A DNA stretch of 64,000 nt, taken from the NCBI GenBank assembly GCA_946894095.1, contig OX335642.1, positions 16,131,021 through 16,195,020 of the forward strand, read 5' to 3'. A model generated the notes under the pieces. That model ran no database searches. It had not been told where the DNA came from and saw only the letters and a program-made list of their open reading frames with translations. This DNA is from Incurvaria masculella (taxonomy: Eukaryota > Arthropoda > Insecta > Lepidoptera > Incurvariidae). The position numbers and the translations under genes are program-made. Positions within the stretch are counted from its first letter, which is position 1. Every line of letters begins with the position of its first letter. Positions 11,070 through 24,400 of the stretch are shown in pieces.

Positions 11070-11097
11070 TGAATAAATATTTATTAATAAATAAAAA
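11070..11097 (-). terminator. Candidate polyadenylation signal cluster for twitchin
   Basis: Plus strand ttattaataaataaaa; on the minus strand this gives overlapping AATAAA/ATTAAT motifs about 1.15 kb after the stop codon. It also reads as AATAAA on the plus strand, so it could serve convergent transcription. Confidence 0.35.
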
Positions 11098-12059
11098 TTG
11101 TTACAGCATTATGTACAAGTGAATAATACAAATTAATTTAACATTATAAAAATAATATGCGCGAGTGAGGACGCGGAGGTGCGTCCAGCGGGTCCCAGCG
11201 CGGTGGCGGCTGTGAGTGCGCGTGGGACGAACCGCGCCCAAGTGGACCCACCTCCCGGCCCCACTCGCTCAGTACAAGCTTGGTAATTGCTTAACATTAA
11301 AAGCTATTGCGTTCCATCTGTTAGGTGAAATAAAAAACGAAAAAAAAAATAACAGAACGACCCTCTCGATAAATATCTCAATAAATTAACGTTAAACCAT
11401 CAACAGTGACTAGAGTTCAAATTTTGCCAATCAGCATTTATTTTGTGGGCTCTCGAGAGATTATAACACTTAAATGTAAAAGTAACTTACGTAGACTCAA
11501 TATAAAAAAAAATCAGTTACATTCTAAGAATCCGAATCGTATAAAATTGACATCTTTCGTTATATCGCGAACGGTTGATCGGTATCGCTCTTCCTTTTCT
11601 GTTGTGATTTCGGTAGCAAATAATTTCTCACAACTGGTTTATATTGGTGAAATCTGTATTAAAATTTCGCAAGGAAGGGAATAATTCTGCGGTGTCAAAC
11701 GTTTTCATAGGCTTCCCTAAGGGGTCCAACCTATGCATTTTCCAGTAAGCAATGAGAATCGTTTATAAATGTCATTTCGCTGGCTCCTAAACTAAAACCT
11801 CAATTCATAAAAAATATCCCTTCGAATTCGACAGATACCACAGAGTATAATTATCGCAAACCACCAGATCCCAACATAACACCAACACATTTTCGCTAAA
11901 CATATTATTATATGCTCGGGGTGTTTAAAAATTTAAAACCAAATCAAATGTGATCTGGATTACCCGCTTTAATGTGGTCAAAAAGTATACGCTAGTCTGC
12001 ATGTGTAGCAATAATGCCGAAGTTAAGAATCACATCATACAAAAGGGTGAGCTGGTGTG

Positions 12060-12179
12060 TATGTGATACAATTATTGGTGAAGTAGTTCCTATTCACATG
12101 TGGTGTGTTGGGCTAATACCATGACATAACTTGTGGTATTAGCCATCCATGTCCAGTCACATAAAAAAAAAAAAAAAAA
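12060..12179 (+). repeat. SINE family A fragment (tail)
   Basis: Ends with the family tail gtggtattagccatccatgt, ccagtcacat and a 17-A run; preceded by cacatgtggtgtgttgggct. It lies 60 bp beyond the twitchin stop. Confidence 0.72.
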
Positions 12180-12239
12180 TGTACATGTGGGGATGTGTGT
12201 TGCGATCTGTTGAGTGCGCCGAGTTTAGGCTAGATGTCG

Positions 12240-12446
12240 CTACGCGTCGGCCACGTTGAGCGAGAACGCGCAGAGTGTGTCACCCTTGCCGCCGACGGCG
12301 CGCGCCTGGTACTGGCCGGCGTCGTCGCGGGTGCAGCTCGCTATCTCAAGCCGGTAGCGCGACGAGCCCTCCATCGTGAAGCGGTAGCGCGGCGACGTCT
12401 CGTCGATGGGCCTGCCGTCGCGCAGCCACTGCAGCTGGAGCGGCGG
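12240..12446 (-). CDS. bt: Twitchin exon 50, terminal exon with last Ig and stop
   Basis: PPLQLQWLRDGRPIDETSPR ... DDAGQYQARAVGGKGD ... FSLNVADA, then TAG at 12242-12240. It is 4.7 kb from the previous exon because a LINE occupies that intron. Confidence 0.93.
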   Translation of the reverse strand, partial: PPLQLQWLRDGRPIDETSPRYRFTMEGSSRYRLEIASCTRDDAGQYQARAVGGKGDTLCAFSLNVADA

Positions 12447-15400
12447 CTGCAGGGACACAAGGATATGTTAGTGACCCAGTATCAAGGTCGGGTCAAGAAT
12501 AACCCATTTTGCGTGATGTCGACAATCATCGATGCATGGAAGGGACAACAATAGGTGCCACACTAAAAATGTATGTTCAGCCGGCATAAACCTGCCATCG
12601 CGACTGAGCATACGCGACGGGATGTGGCAAAAAGGTCACTAACAAACCTTTGTCCCTCACGTCTCGTGCTGTAACTGTTATTTATGAGCACGCGCTTCCT
12701 TTATTTTTGTATGTATCTGTATTTCGAAAAAAACTGTCCTGTGCCTGTCTCGCTCTGGTCACGTCATGTATAAACAGGTCTTTAGTTTATATTATTTTTC
12801 TCCCGTAGGTGTACAGTCGTTTCCTATCAAATGTATACACTGGAAAGAGAAGGAATTCCTAAGTCCCTTTTACTCTATGGTTGATGTCAGCATGTCAGAA
12901 AGAGACCTCAAATTTGTCTCTATTTCCGGTGTATAGATTTCAGACGAAACGACTGTACACACAATCTTGAATTCATCAATTTTCAATGAAGTTCGCCTAT
13001 TCTGGACAAAGAAGAACCAACAATAAACTTTTTTTTTTTTTTATGAAAAACCGGTATGGCTGTGCTGAGGACCAAAGGTGCTCAGGAAAGCCAAAAACAC
13101 CTCGCCTCGCGAAACCACGCTCAGCGAGGCGCCATGCCATCGGATTTGCGGACTATGGCTGGGCTATCAAGCTTATTCAAATTACGTTTGAAGACTCCCA
13201 GGTTATAGGTATGAGGAAAGGCATCCGCCGGTAGACAGTTCCATATCCTGGCGGTGCGGCAGAGAAATGAGTTTGAGAAACGGTTCGTTCTCAAGAGCCT
13301 AATGTCAACCACAAAGGGGTGCTCTGATTCTCTGCGGCGGGTGCTCCGGATATAGGTAGGATGGGTAGGAATGAGGGATGCAAGTTCCACAGAGCAACGC
13401 CCATGGTAGTACCTGTAGAACAGACTGAGCGACCCCACAAACCTTCTGTGGCTCAGTGACTCCAAGCCAGCGGTGATTTGTGGGTCCCCAACTAGACGGA
13501 CCGCTCGGCGCTGAATTGAGTCCAAGGACGCCAGCAGGTACTGGGGAGTGCCTTCCCATATATGGCTACAGTATTCTATCACCGGTCTTATCTGTGATTT
13601 ATAAAGAAGAAGTAGTTGTACCGGTGAAAAGAACCTTCTGCAACGGTATAGGATCCCCAGTTTCTGCGATGCAATTTTGGCCTTGGCTTCAATGAAACGC
13701 CGAAAACCCACGTCTTTGGAGATGTTGCAGCCCAGTAGGTCCAGGTGATCCGAGACAGGTACGACTTTGCCTTGGAAACTTGCGAGGAGAGGAAAGGGTT
13801 CTACCTTGGCAGAGAAAACACAGCATTGGGTCTTGCGAACGTTGAAGGCGACAAGGTTCTCCTGGCCCCAGTTGGCTACTTTCTCGAGAACAGTGTCCAC
13901 CTTATTTACCACAGAAAGTTGCGCCTCAATGGGCTGTGCATCTCTGCTCCTCCAATCCCTGACATACCCCTCATGCTCCGTGCTGTCATCAGCGTAACTG
14001 TGTATCATGCCGAGGGACAGTAAATCGTTAATGAAGATCAAAAATAACGTTGGTGACAGCACTGAGCCCTGTGGTACACCAGCCCCAATCGGGAAGTCGT
14101 CCGAATTCGCACCATCGATGGCAACGTACAAGGAGCGGCCCGACAGAAAGCTGGCGATCCATGAGCAAAGCTTGGGAGGAATGCCGAAGGACGGGAGCTT
14201 GCCTAGTAGGCCCCGGTGCCAAACACGGTCAAAGGCTTTGGAGATGTCCAATGCCACTGCCAGCGACTCCCCAAAGTTGTCCAGTCTTTCGGCCCAAATA
14301 TGCGTAACGTACGTTAGAAGATCTCCGGTTGACCGCGCTTTTCGGAAACCGTACTGCTTGTCATCCAGGAGTTTATTCGCTTCTAAGTACGCTAGGAGCT
14401 GAGAGTTGATGAGGCGCTCCATAACTTTGCACAAAAGAGAAGTTATCGCGATGGGTCGATAGTTGGAGGGGCTCGCTGGATCGCCCTTTTTTGGTACCGG
14501 TTGAACCGAGGCTCTCTTCCAGCAAGAGGGAACGATACCACGGGTAAAGGAGAGACGGAAGAGACGGGTGATTATCGGTGTCAGCTCAGGGGCACACTTC
14601 TTGAGCACAATGCCTGGGATGCCGTCAGGACCACTACTCTTCGAAGTGTCTAACGTCCTCAAACATTTGAATACCAGTCTAGGGTGCATCCTCGGCTCCT
14701 TCATCGAAAACCCACAGTGTGATATCGAGGGAGGGGCTGCACCCTGGTCATCCAACATTGAGTTAGACGCGAAAAGACGAGCAAAAATGTTCGCCTTTTC
14801 CTTCGCGAGGATAGCGAGTGATCCATCAGACCGTTCCAGGGGAGGTGTAGCAGAGCGACAGAAGTTAGGACGGATCGAATTGGCAAGAGACCAGAATGCA
14901 CGGCTGCCTGACGGGCAGCGCACTAGTCTCTCGCCAATTTTATGATCGTGCTTGAACTTGGTCATAGTGAGCGTTTGCTTGCAAGACTTGGAGGAGGTAT
15001 TGAGGGCACGCCTTGCCACAACGGTTCGGTCCAGCAGCCATTGTCTATAGGCCTGATTTTTAGCCTCAACCGCGAGACGACATTGGCGATTGAACCAGGG
15101 CTTGTTATTGCCACCCACTGGTACTACAGAGGATGGAATAAAGTAATCCATACCCTGTTGTAACAGCTCCGCAATAGACTCGGCGCACCTCGATGGGTCC
15201 GAAGTGGCAAAGCAAACCTCCTGCCAAGGGAAGGTTCCAAGGAAAGAACGGAATTCTTCCCATCGTGCTGACTTGTAGTGCCATACCTTGCGTGTACTGG
15301 GCTCACGTCCAGTCGCGAGAGACACCGATGGCACTGTACAGGATACCAGGCAGTGATCAGAGCCTCCCAGAGGCGCTTTCACATTTACCTTATATCCTGC

Positions 15401-18400
15401 CGGTTCAGAGGTCAGCACAAGGTCCAGCAAGCTAGGCTTATGCGCAGGATTGTCGGGAATGCGGGTATACCCCGAAACCAACTGCGACAATCCATGAGCT
15501 ATGGCCAAGTTGTAAGCTTCCCTACCAGGGTGATCGGTGACGGTGGAGCCAAGCCACTCCTTATGTTTGGCGTTGAAGTCGCCAACCATCACGATTTCGG
15601 CCGTAGGAAGCTCTTCGAGCAGTTTGTCCGTCGCTCTGCTGAGGTACTCGAAGAGTGCAGAGGTTTCGTTGACACCGAGGTTGGGAGAGCGATACAGGCC
15701 AGCATAAATTCTCACCACGTGGGTAAGATTCACACGGACCCATATCACGGGGAATCGGGAGTCTTCAACATGGCAAAGTCTTTTGACGGAGACATCAGAT
15801 CGACCATACAAGCAGACACCACTCTTGGGCATAAAGCGATCGTAAAGAGAATACCCAGGGACATTGAGATCGGATGAGTCTGCAGGTTGGCAGATTTGAG
15901 TCTCCGTCAAAAATAGGAGGTGGGGTTTTGCCGACTCTAAATGATGTGAGACGGCAATAAAATTTGAGCGCAAACCTCGAATGTTAGCGAGGTCAACACG
16001 AAAAGGGGAGGAAGTTTTGGGGGGTTTATTAAAAACCGCAGTGGAACGTTTTCTTTTTGATTGTTGTGCCATGGGTTTTTAAAAGTTTTTTTTTTCTTTT
16101 TTTGTTTCAAGAGGCATAGAGGAAAGAACAATTCGGAAAGGCGGTTATGCCGTCACACACACTAGTTAGAACAGCGGTATCCCCACCGTGTACCACACGG
16201 ACCGCTGAGTCCATCTACAGACTATTCGCCGGTTGGCCAACCAACCAAACTTCGCCAGAAGCCCGATTCTGCTATTTGTCCAATTTCAAACCATTCCATA
16301 TTAGTTATGTTTCCGTCAAACATAACAGGCTAAGTTTTGAGTGCGGTTTCCAAAAATCGGTATTCAGCTAATTCACACACGCGTTTTGTTATTGTCTATG
16401 GAGTGGTTTGTCTTGCGCGCAGCCTACAAGGCAAAATAACCTGTCACGATTTTGACAGTTGTTTTCTAACTCGAATATGACATAACAAAAGAAAGAGACA
16501 GCGATATGCCAACGTAATGTAGAAAAGTGATTTCAAAGTTCGGCGATGCGATGCTCCGAATTTGACAAATAAAATTCTCAAAACCGCAAGTTTTCGGTAA
16601 AACACACGGCCCACGAGAACATGAGCGCGCGTTACGAGTTTGCGAAAAAAACACAAACACAACGCATGCATTTTGCAAACTGCGCTAGTAGAATACCATT
16701 TCCATTCAACACCATTTCGCGCGAAACATGCGGTTTTGAGAAAACACAAACATAACGCGCGCAGTTATCAATTAGCAGAATAAGGCTTCAGGAATCATAA
16801 ATACATATATATTGAAGTTTATTTAGCATGTCTGAAATAGATCTGCTGTCGCAATTTTTCTAAAGCTTTCAACCTAACTTAAATGTTCATGCCTCACGTA
16901 AACATAGTCGCAGATGTTTTGGAGGATTTGCATTGCTGGGAACTAAATTGGTGAACATATTTTGGGAGCACATTCGCAGGCGCCCACCTTCACGTGGACT
17001 TGCATGGTCGATATGACTATGAGGCACCCCTAAATAACACATTCTTGTGTGAAAAAAATTTTAGTCTTATCCATTAGCCATCTTCATGAATGTTAAGTTA
17101 CTCCAAACGTGTACCTTGTCGGTCTCCGCCGTGAAGGCGGCGGGCTCCGCGGGCGCGACGGTCGCCGAGGCGGGGCAGAGCGTGTACTGCGGCGTGGCGG
17201 GAGTCTCGCCCGGCACCAGCACGAACAGCGAGCACGACGAGAACGACTCGCCGGCGTCGTTGAACGCCTCGCACGTGTACACACCTGGTGGCACAACGCA
17301 CGATATAGCCTAACCAGTTCGGGAGGATAAAGAAATCTCATGGTACTAACAGGATAAAGTTTCCATAGCAAAATCACCACTTTCAACTGCGATGAACTAA
17401 AAAAAACAAGGGAGGAGGGCTTAAGAAGTTTAAAGAAATCAATCAATCAAAGATGTTTGAAATCATCTTTAGATAAAAAATTCAGTCACAGTCAGCTATG
17501 GGAGGGTGTTGACTGGTGTAGTTGGGTCGAAATTGGTAAGGTAGCGCGAACGAAAAAAAAGAGCATTTGAAATGAGAAAACACTGTTTCTTCGGTTTCAA
17601 TTTAATTGATTTGAGAAAAATTCCTTAACAAAAACGACACTTTTCTTTATTCTCACGTTTTCTCATAGTTATATACTCATTTTGAGAAAACATCTTCTTC
17701 CGACTATTTAAAACAATATTTTCTCAAACCAAATGGTTTTTTTTCCATGTGTGTTGATACAGTTCAAGGTTGTCTGGTGATTAAATCGAGGGGAGTGTTG
17801 TGATTGAGTGGAGAGTGGTGTGGTGTAAGGTTGATGATGATGTGGGGGTTAGATTGCTGATGGTTTGGCGGTTGCATTGAGAGTGGTGCGATGGTTACAT
17901 TAAGAGTGATGCGATGGTTGGTTAGGAGTGGTGTTGTTTCAATGTAGGTGTTGTTAATGTGTGGTGGTTGGGTTTATAATAGTGTGATGGTTGGATTGAG
18001 GGTGGTTTGTGTTGGTTAGGTTGATAGTGGTGTGGCGGTTTCGTACCGGCGTCTTCAGGGAATGTCTCGGCTATGCTCAGCTTGTGTATGTTGGCCTCGC
18101 TCGAGTACTGGAAGTCCTTGCTAGGCTTGATCTCCTTGTTGTTGTGTAGCCACACAACGTCGAATCTCTCGGCACCCACGATCCTGTCGCCGCACACATT
18201 TGTACATGAGTGGAGTAGCAAAATAATTCGCCAATTTAAATAGGACATTTGTTGGTGAATGGGGAAAAATAATAATTCGATACTGATGTATTAGAGATAG
18301 CATTAGCTTTCAAATAACTTTTCAAAATTGTGAAAGTCTGGGATCCACATGCCAAATTTGCCCAAAGTAATTCACTTTGACGTCAATATTGCAAACGAAC

Positions 18401-21400
18401 ATTTGTCAAGATTGTCAGCTCGGTAGCTTAGTGGTGTGACGCCTTGCAATTCGGTACGCTTGGTGAGCAATTCTGAGCACGGTTGGGTTCCAAATGGGTG
18501 ACTGTTTTCAACCGTGGAGGCTGGCTGGTTCGGATTTCACGAAAACGTGTAGGTACTCTGCATTACTTACTAGGGGGTAGGGTTAATCCCGCCCAGGTTG
18601 GTACCATCGCATTGAATGAACGATGGTCGGAGCGGCAACGAAAGTTAATCGAGGAATACAAGGAATGTCATGGCTTGCCACTTAGTTCCCATGTGGAGTT
18701 AGGCTAAAATCTTGACTGTCGGTAAAACCTGCAGAATTATTTGGTGTGAAGACTAAAACATTGCAAACATATCGGGAAAGGGGGTGAGAGGGGGGCCAGA
18801 GACGGGGAAGTCCTGGCAGCATTGTAACGGTAAATTACCTGCATGACAACGTGACGGCGTCGCCATCGTTGACTGTCTGTGAGATGGCGTGGTCCACGAT
18901 CCTCGGCGGCTTGTCTCCAATCTTGCCGGGTCCGGCACCCACCGCCGTCGCAGCCTCCATGGCTGTTACAACCACTATACTTGTACATATCGTAGCGAGA
19001 AAGTATGTTCCGCTTTAATTGACCGGATCATCGCTCAGGGCGATGAGTCTCGCTTCTCATGCAAAAGATCTAGGGTTTAATCCCCACCCAGCTCCACTTA
19101 CTCTCAGAAGTGTCATCTTCTCGAGGCTACCACTACGAGCGAAAATGAGAATCCTTAAAACCTTTCGTTGTCCTAGACTAACCTATGCAGCTCCAGCGTG
19201 GTACGCGCTGTGCTCAGCCACCCAAAAGCAACGGATCCAGGCTCAATAGAACATCTCTCTGCGGGTGATCGTCGGAGCCGGGTGGTATGTCAGGAATGAC
19301 GTTATCGCCCACAACTTGCAAATTCCCCTGGTGGAGAAGTTCGTCGCGAAGCTCGCGAGTCGCATATTTGAGCACACTGACGCTTCGCCACAGCTCAACC
19401 TGGTTAATATTGCTCCCCTGCATGCAAGACCGCCCGTCGGGCGACCACTTCCGAGAGAACTGCTGGATGGGTCCTAACCACCCAGTTGAGCGATCCCTTC
19501 AACCCGGTCTGCAGCAACAAGATGCTCAGCCTACCGCTAGCTCATAGCGGCCTCCAATGACCGGCATAGCTTCGTGCCTGCCGAGAAGAAGCCTGGGCAA
19601 AAGGGGCAACCCTATAGGCCCCCACCTGCACCAACTTCTGAGTTGCATATGTGAACATTGGCCCATCATCTATAGCAGGCTATAGAAACAATCAATACGT
19701 AGATGTGGTGCAGAGATACTCACGCTTGACGGAGACGAGGCATTTGGTGTCGACGTGACCCTGGCTGTTGGTGGCGCGACACACGTATTCGCCCTCGTCT
19801 TCGGGGTATACCTCGTTGATGGCGAGCGACGCGACGCCGTTCTTGTACTTAAGGTCTATCGCCTCTGATGAAGTGAGGACCTTGCCACCCTGCAGAAATA
19901 ATATAGTTTTTATAAAACAGAGTTACTATAATGTAAACATGGACATGAGAACACTATCAACTTCTTTTAATCCATGCTCTGGATGGAAGACCTTTTTTTT
20001 AATTTTCAGGCTGGCCGTGGTTCGGATTCCAAGTAAAACTGTAGGTCCCCTTCCTTACTGACTAGGTGGTAGGGTAAATCCCGCCCGTGTTGGTACCATC
20101 GCATTGAAAGAACGATGGTCGAAGAATGAAAATTGTCCGTGTTTTCCATCCAATTCAATGTAGCCGAGCAATATAAAGAAGGTCCAGGCATGGTTTGAGC
20201 GGCTTGTAGCCTAGTGGCGCGGGGACTGGCCTAGCGTACCAGAGGCCTGGGTTCAATTCCGACATGCACCACTGTCTTTCTCTCTCCGAGATCGATAAGT
20301 GCATTTTGTCACGAATGCGAGCTGCTCCATGGTTCGGAATCCATGTAAAACTGTAGGTCCCCTTCCCCTACTGGGTGGTAGGGCTTAAGCCCGCCCTGGT
20401 TGGTATCATCGCATTTAGTTGTGTACACAACATGTAGTTGTGTGGTATTAGCCATCCATGTCGGATCGCATAAAAAAAAATTGTACCTAGTTCCCATGTG
20501 GTGTGTTAGGCTATCATCTAATGGCCCGTTAGGTATTAGCCACCCATGTCCAGTTACGTTCGCTCGACATCAAATTCGGTCGGTTTTCCCCTGACTCATT
20601 TACACCACTGCTCATCCTTTCGGTAATTTAGCGTGAGTGTAAGTAAACAATAATCGATGGGAAGAATCAAGCACGACACCCATTTAAAAATAGTATTCTT
20701 AGATATTGTGTCGCATACCTTGAGCCACTCAACGCGTGGGTCAGGGTCTCCCCGGACCGCACACGACAACAGCAGCGGCGCTCCGTCCCGCGCCGTCAGC
20801 ACATCAGGCAACGCTCGTGCGAACGACGGCTTGCACATCGACGAGTCCGACGCAGGCACTGCCAACATTTATACATATTGTAATGGTCCTCACCGATTCT
20901 CTGCCACTGCTACTGTCCAGCTTTTCATCATTGATACAGTTCTATCCTAAGTCCAACTCCTGCATTACTGTTGTCTAGCACCTTATCACTGTAGTCAAGT
21001 TTTGCATATTTACTATTCTCAGCATTGCTACTTAGTTCTATTTTACCTAGAATGGGGAAAGTTAGCCAACACTAATTGATAAGTTTGCAAAAACTGGAAA
21101 GGCTGGGATTCCACTAGCATACCCTCTCTATGTTCGCAAGGGAATTAATTGGGTGAAAAGCTAAAATCACATCCTTCTTATTAGGTCTACACTTACGTAT
21201 AAGCTCCTTTGTCGTAGATCTCGAACGCGAAGACGCGTCCGAGTCTAGTTTCGCGCCGTACTTCTTGCTCTTGCTGGGGTCTACGGAGGTCTGCGGGGAG
21301 TACTTGGGTCGCGGGCCCGCCGACGATTTCGCTGGCGGGTCTATCGTCACCTGAATAGGGAGATGAAACGTGTGTGTGTAGAGCGACTGTAGAGCTGTTT

Positions 21401-24400
21401 TTCTAGCATCTGACAACATAGTCCGATTTGAGCTTACATTACCGAGGGCACATTCAAAACTGGTCCATTTTACGCTGAAATCTCTCATTGTGCACCGTGA
21501 ACGATATGCCATTGTTACATTACTTAATGCTGTATATATTTCTCTAGCTATGGAGGTAGAGCACTGTGTGTACAACTGTCATTGTCATATTTTGACGATG
21601 CTATGGTTTTAATTGGCTTATTTCTTTGGCGTTGTTTTCCAAGCCGTTTAATGTCTCCAATATTAAAATTCAAGGTCAGCTTAGAGACTATTTCAACTAA
21701 TGTGATTTGGCAGATGCATTGAGGTCCAAATAATTAGTCCATAACTGTGGACTTACCTTTGTCTTGGTGATGATGGGAGGTGGTGCGGGCTTGAGCGGCT
21801 TCTCGATGAAGCGCCGGTCACCTGAGTAAAGGAGGTTGTGCGCGAGCTCCGCCTGCTCTGCGGAGATCACCTCGCCTGCACCACGCGTAACACTTAGTAG
21901 TATGGCTCGACAGACCAAGGGTTTTTCAGATTTGTTCAGCCTTGGGAGGGTTGAATCGCCCAGCAAATGGTCTCATAACGTAAGGGGGTGATTTTGGAGG
22001 AAAACATGAACAATTTTTTCTCCTAATACCTTTCTGAAATATATAAAAAAGTCCCATACAGCTTTTGATGTTAAGCTTATGGAGCAGTTGTGTGGTTTTT
22101 TTTTTAATTTGGCCTCCAGATTAGTAGTCTGCATAAGAGGCCCTTTGCGGAATCTCCTTGTAAAAAGACCGTGCAGAACTCAATACACAGCAAAATAATA
22201 AATTAAATTTTGAACTCAAATCTAGAAATATCACAAGATTTGTTTTTGTGCTCAGTTGAACTGTGTGTCTTTCTCTAAAATTCCGTAACAGCTTAGAACT
22301 CTGGTTAGATCGTAGGTCAATCAATAAGTTCCTGAGGAAATCAAACACACAATCTTGAGCAGATGTGACACAATATCGACTTACACACACGACTTTACAC
22401 GACGACTTACACACTTAAATGTGCATAGGTAGGTACATATGAATGTCAATAGTGATTTGTGTATGAGATACTGTATGAGATGAGATCATATCTGTTAAGG
22501 ATGCACAAGCAAACGTCTCCACCCTGTACAGATCGTAAGTAAGTTGCTGGGATTGTTCCCGAGAAACCCGGAAATAAGCGTACCTTCGACGATGACGACA
22601 CAGGACGTCTCGTCCGTGCCGTGCTTGTTCGTGGCGATACAGGAATATTTGCCGCTGTCCTCCGGCCGGCAGTCGATGATTTCCATGGTGACCACTCCGT
22701 CTGAGTGCGTCATCGCATAGTCCATCTTCGACAGCTCCTTTCGGTCCTTGTACCTGGTGAGATCGACAAAAACTTCCATTAAAGCAGTGTCAGTTAGGAG
22801 AGCTAGGTAGAGTGATAAAAAAACTCCTTGTTTTGATGTGAAGACTAGCGATTTTCAGGCAATGCACATGATTGACTTGCTTTGAAAAGAGTGTGTGTTA
22901 CCCAGAGTGAATTATTTTACCCGTTTTATAGTTACCCCTTTTAACCCCTAATTTCCTTAACTTAAACATCATCCCCCTTTTTAGATACACCCTCCCCTCC
23001 GCACACACATCTTAAACAACACAACTCATTACCACAAGCTTTTTAAATTTATTTATAACCTAACCTAACCTAACCTTAAAAAAATGCTAAACGTCCAAAC
23101 TCATTATTTCAAAATGATCAATGGAATTATTTTATTAGCCATAATCTTTAGACTATGAACTATTGTATAAATAACGTTAAATAACGCTGTTTAATTCCGT
23201 AATATTAAATAAATAAATAAATAAAATGTTATCAACTAAGAGATTCACTGCCGCAGGAATCTTTAAAATCCCCCGGTAGTGTGAGAGACTGGGTCGGGTC
23301 AGGTTGGTTTGGTGCGTACCACTTGACGGTCGGTGGTGGCTGGCCGGAGAGGCAGCAGAGCAGCTTGCAGGTATCGCGCGCCTGCATGACGCGCGGCCGC
23401 AGCTGGAAGGTGAAGGCGGGCGCCGTTTCGCTCGACTCCTGCCAGAACGTGTAGGGGAGGGCCGAACGGCGGCGCGGCGCCTCGGGCGCGTGCTGCCGTT
23501 GGACCTTAGGCACCGCTGTCAACGCAAACGCAACCTCATTCGGACACCATTTTTATTTTCTAGAGCTTTAGTCATCGATTCAGGGAATTATTATGGGGGC
23601 GAAAATTAGCAACATCTTTCTTAGTCGCACTGCCCAACTCCAAAAATAGCATTTCATGAAATTTCGTTTTACACTGAGAAAAAATGTGACAACTTAATTG
23701 GTTGAATGTTATCTAGTTCTATCAGTAGACTTTTTTTAGTAGACTTTAGCTGTAAAACTAAGTGTTATCAAGTGTGAACAACCGTTCGGTCGTGATAGCT
23801 AACATGATCTAGTAAAAGTGTGTATGGTTGATTTAGCTAATGTTAAGTATGATTTAGACATAAAGAAAGGGTCCTTCAGCTACAAAAACAATTGCCTAGT
23901 ATTTTGATTCATATAGCGTTTGGCACTAAGTACCTGATATAGGTAGTTGAATTTTCAAGATAATTCTATCTAGAAATGTTTTAGTAACTGGTGCCTGAAT
24001 ATTGGGTTGTCCCTTTTCTACCTGATTTTCGGGTTGCGGTGACATGTTTTTGTTTTTATTTAACCATGTATTTTTCTTAGTGTATCAGAGGGTGAGATCC
24101 TTTTGCAGTAACGAATAATGTAATGTTCTTCGATTACATTAGCATAGAAAAAATCCATTTCTCAAGTACAACAATGTGAACACTGAAAAGTTTATTGAGC
24201 TGGTCTTTAATAAGGAACCATATTTTTTCTTCACTAAAACAATTGTACTGCAGAAATGGACTCACTGGGTTTTATTGTAGCATACGAATCTTGTTCCCTT
24301 AAAGATTCCATTAAGTTCAACCTAACAAATAAACTGTACGAAATAGTGAAATCGACACGAGTGAAGCCGCAGGAAAGGCAGTGATGGGTATATGAGTGGA

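Larger units (their letters stand above)
11055..12239 (-). other. Probable twitchin 3' UTR
   Basis: On the minus strand the sequence downstream of the stop runs AT-rich to a cluster of AATAAA signals near 11070-11095 (ttaataaatatttattc on the minus strand), the first convincing poly(A) region. Inside it lie a SINE tail (12075-12179) and a GC-rich pocket (11158-11285). The transcript end is inferred only. Confidence 0.4.

Noticed and set aside
14007..15877. Several plus-strand frames of 85-200 codons across the LINE
   Set aside because: Antisense shadows of the endonuclease/RT gene.
17922..18040. His/Pro/Gln-rich extension of exon 48
   Set aside because: Read-through of the C/A-rich tandem array past a good donor (G|gtacga); joining to exon 49 at that donor restores the Ig domain.
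20197..20270. tRNA gene
   Set aside because: Has A and B boxes but no plausible acceptor stem, and it continues into a SINE body with poly(A).
23059..23077. Telomere or chromosome end
   Set aside because: Only three to four cctaa units inside an intron.
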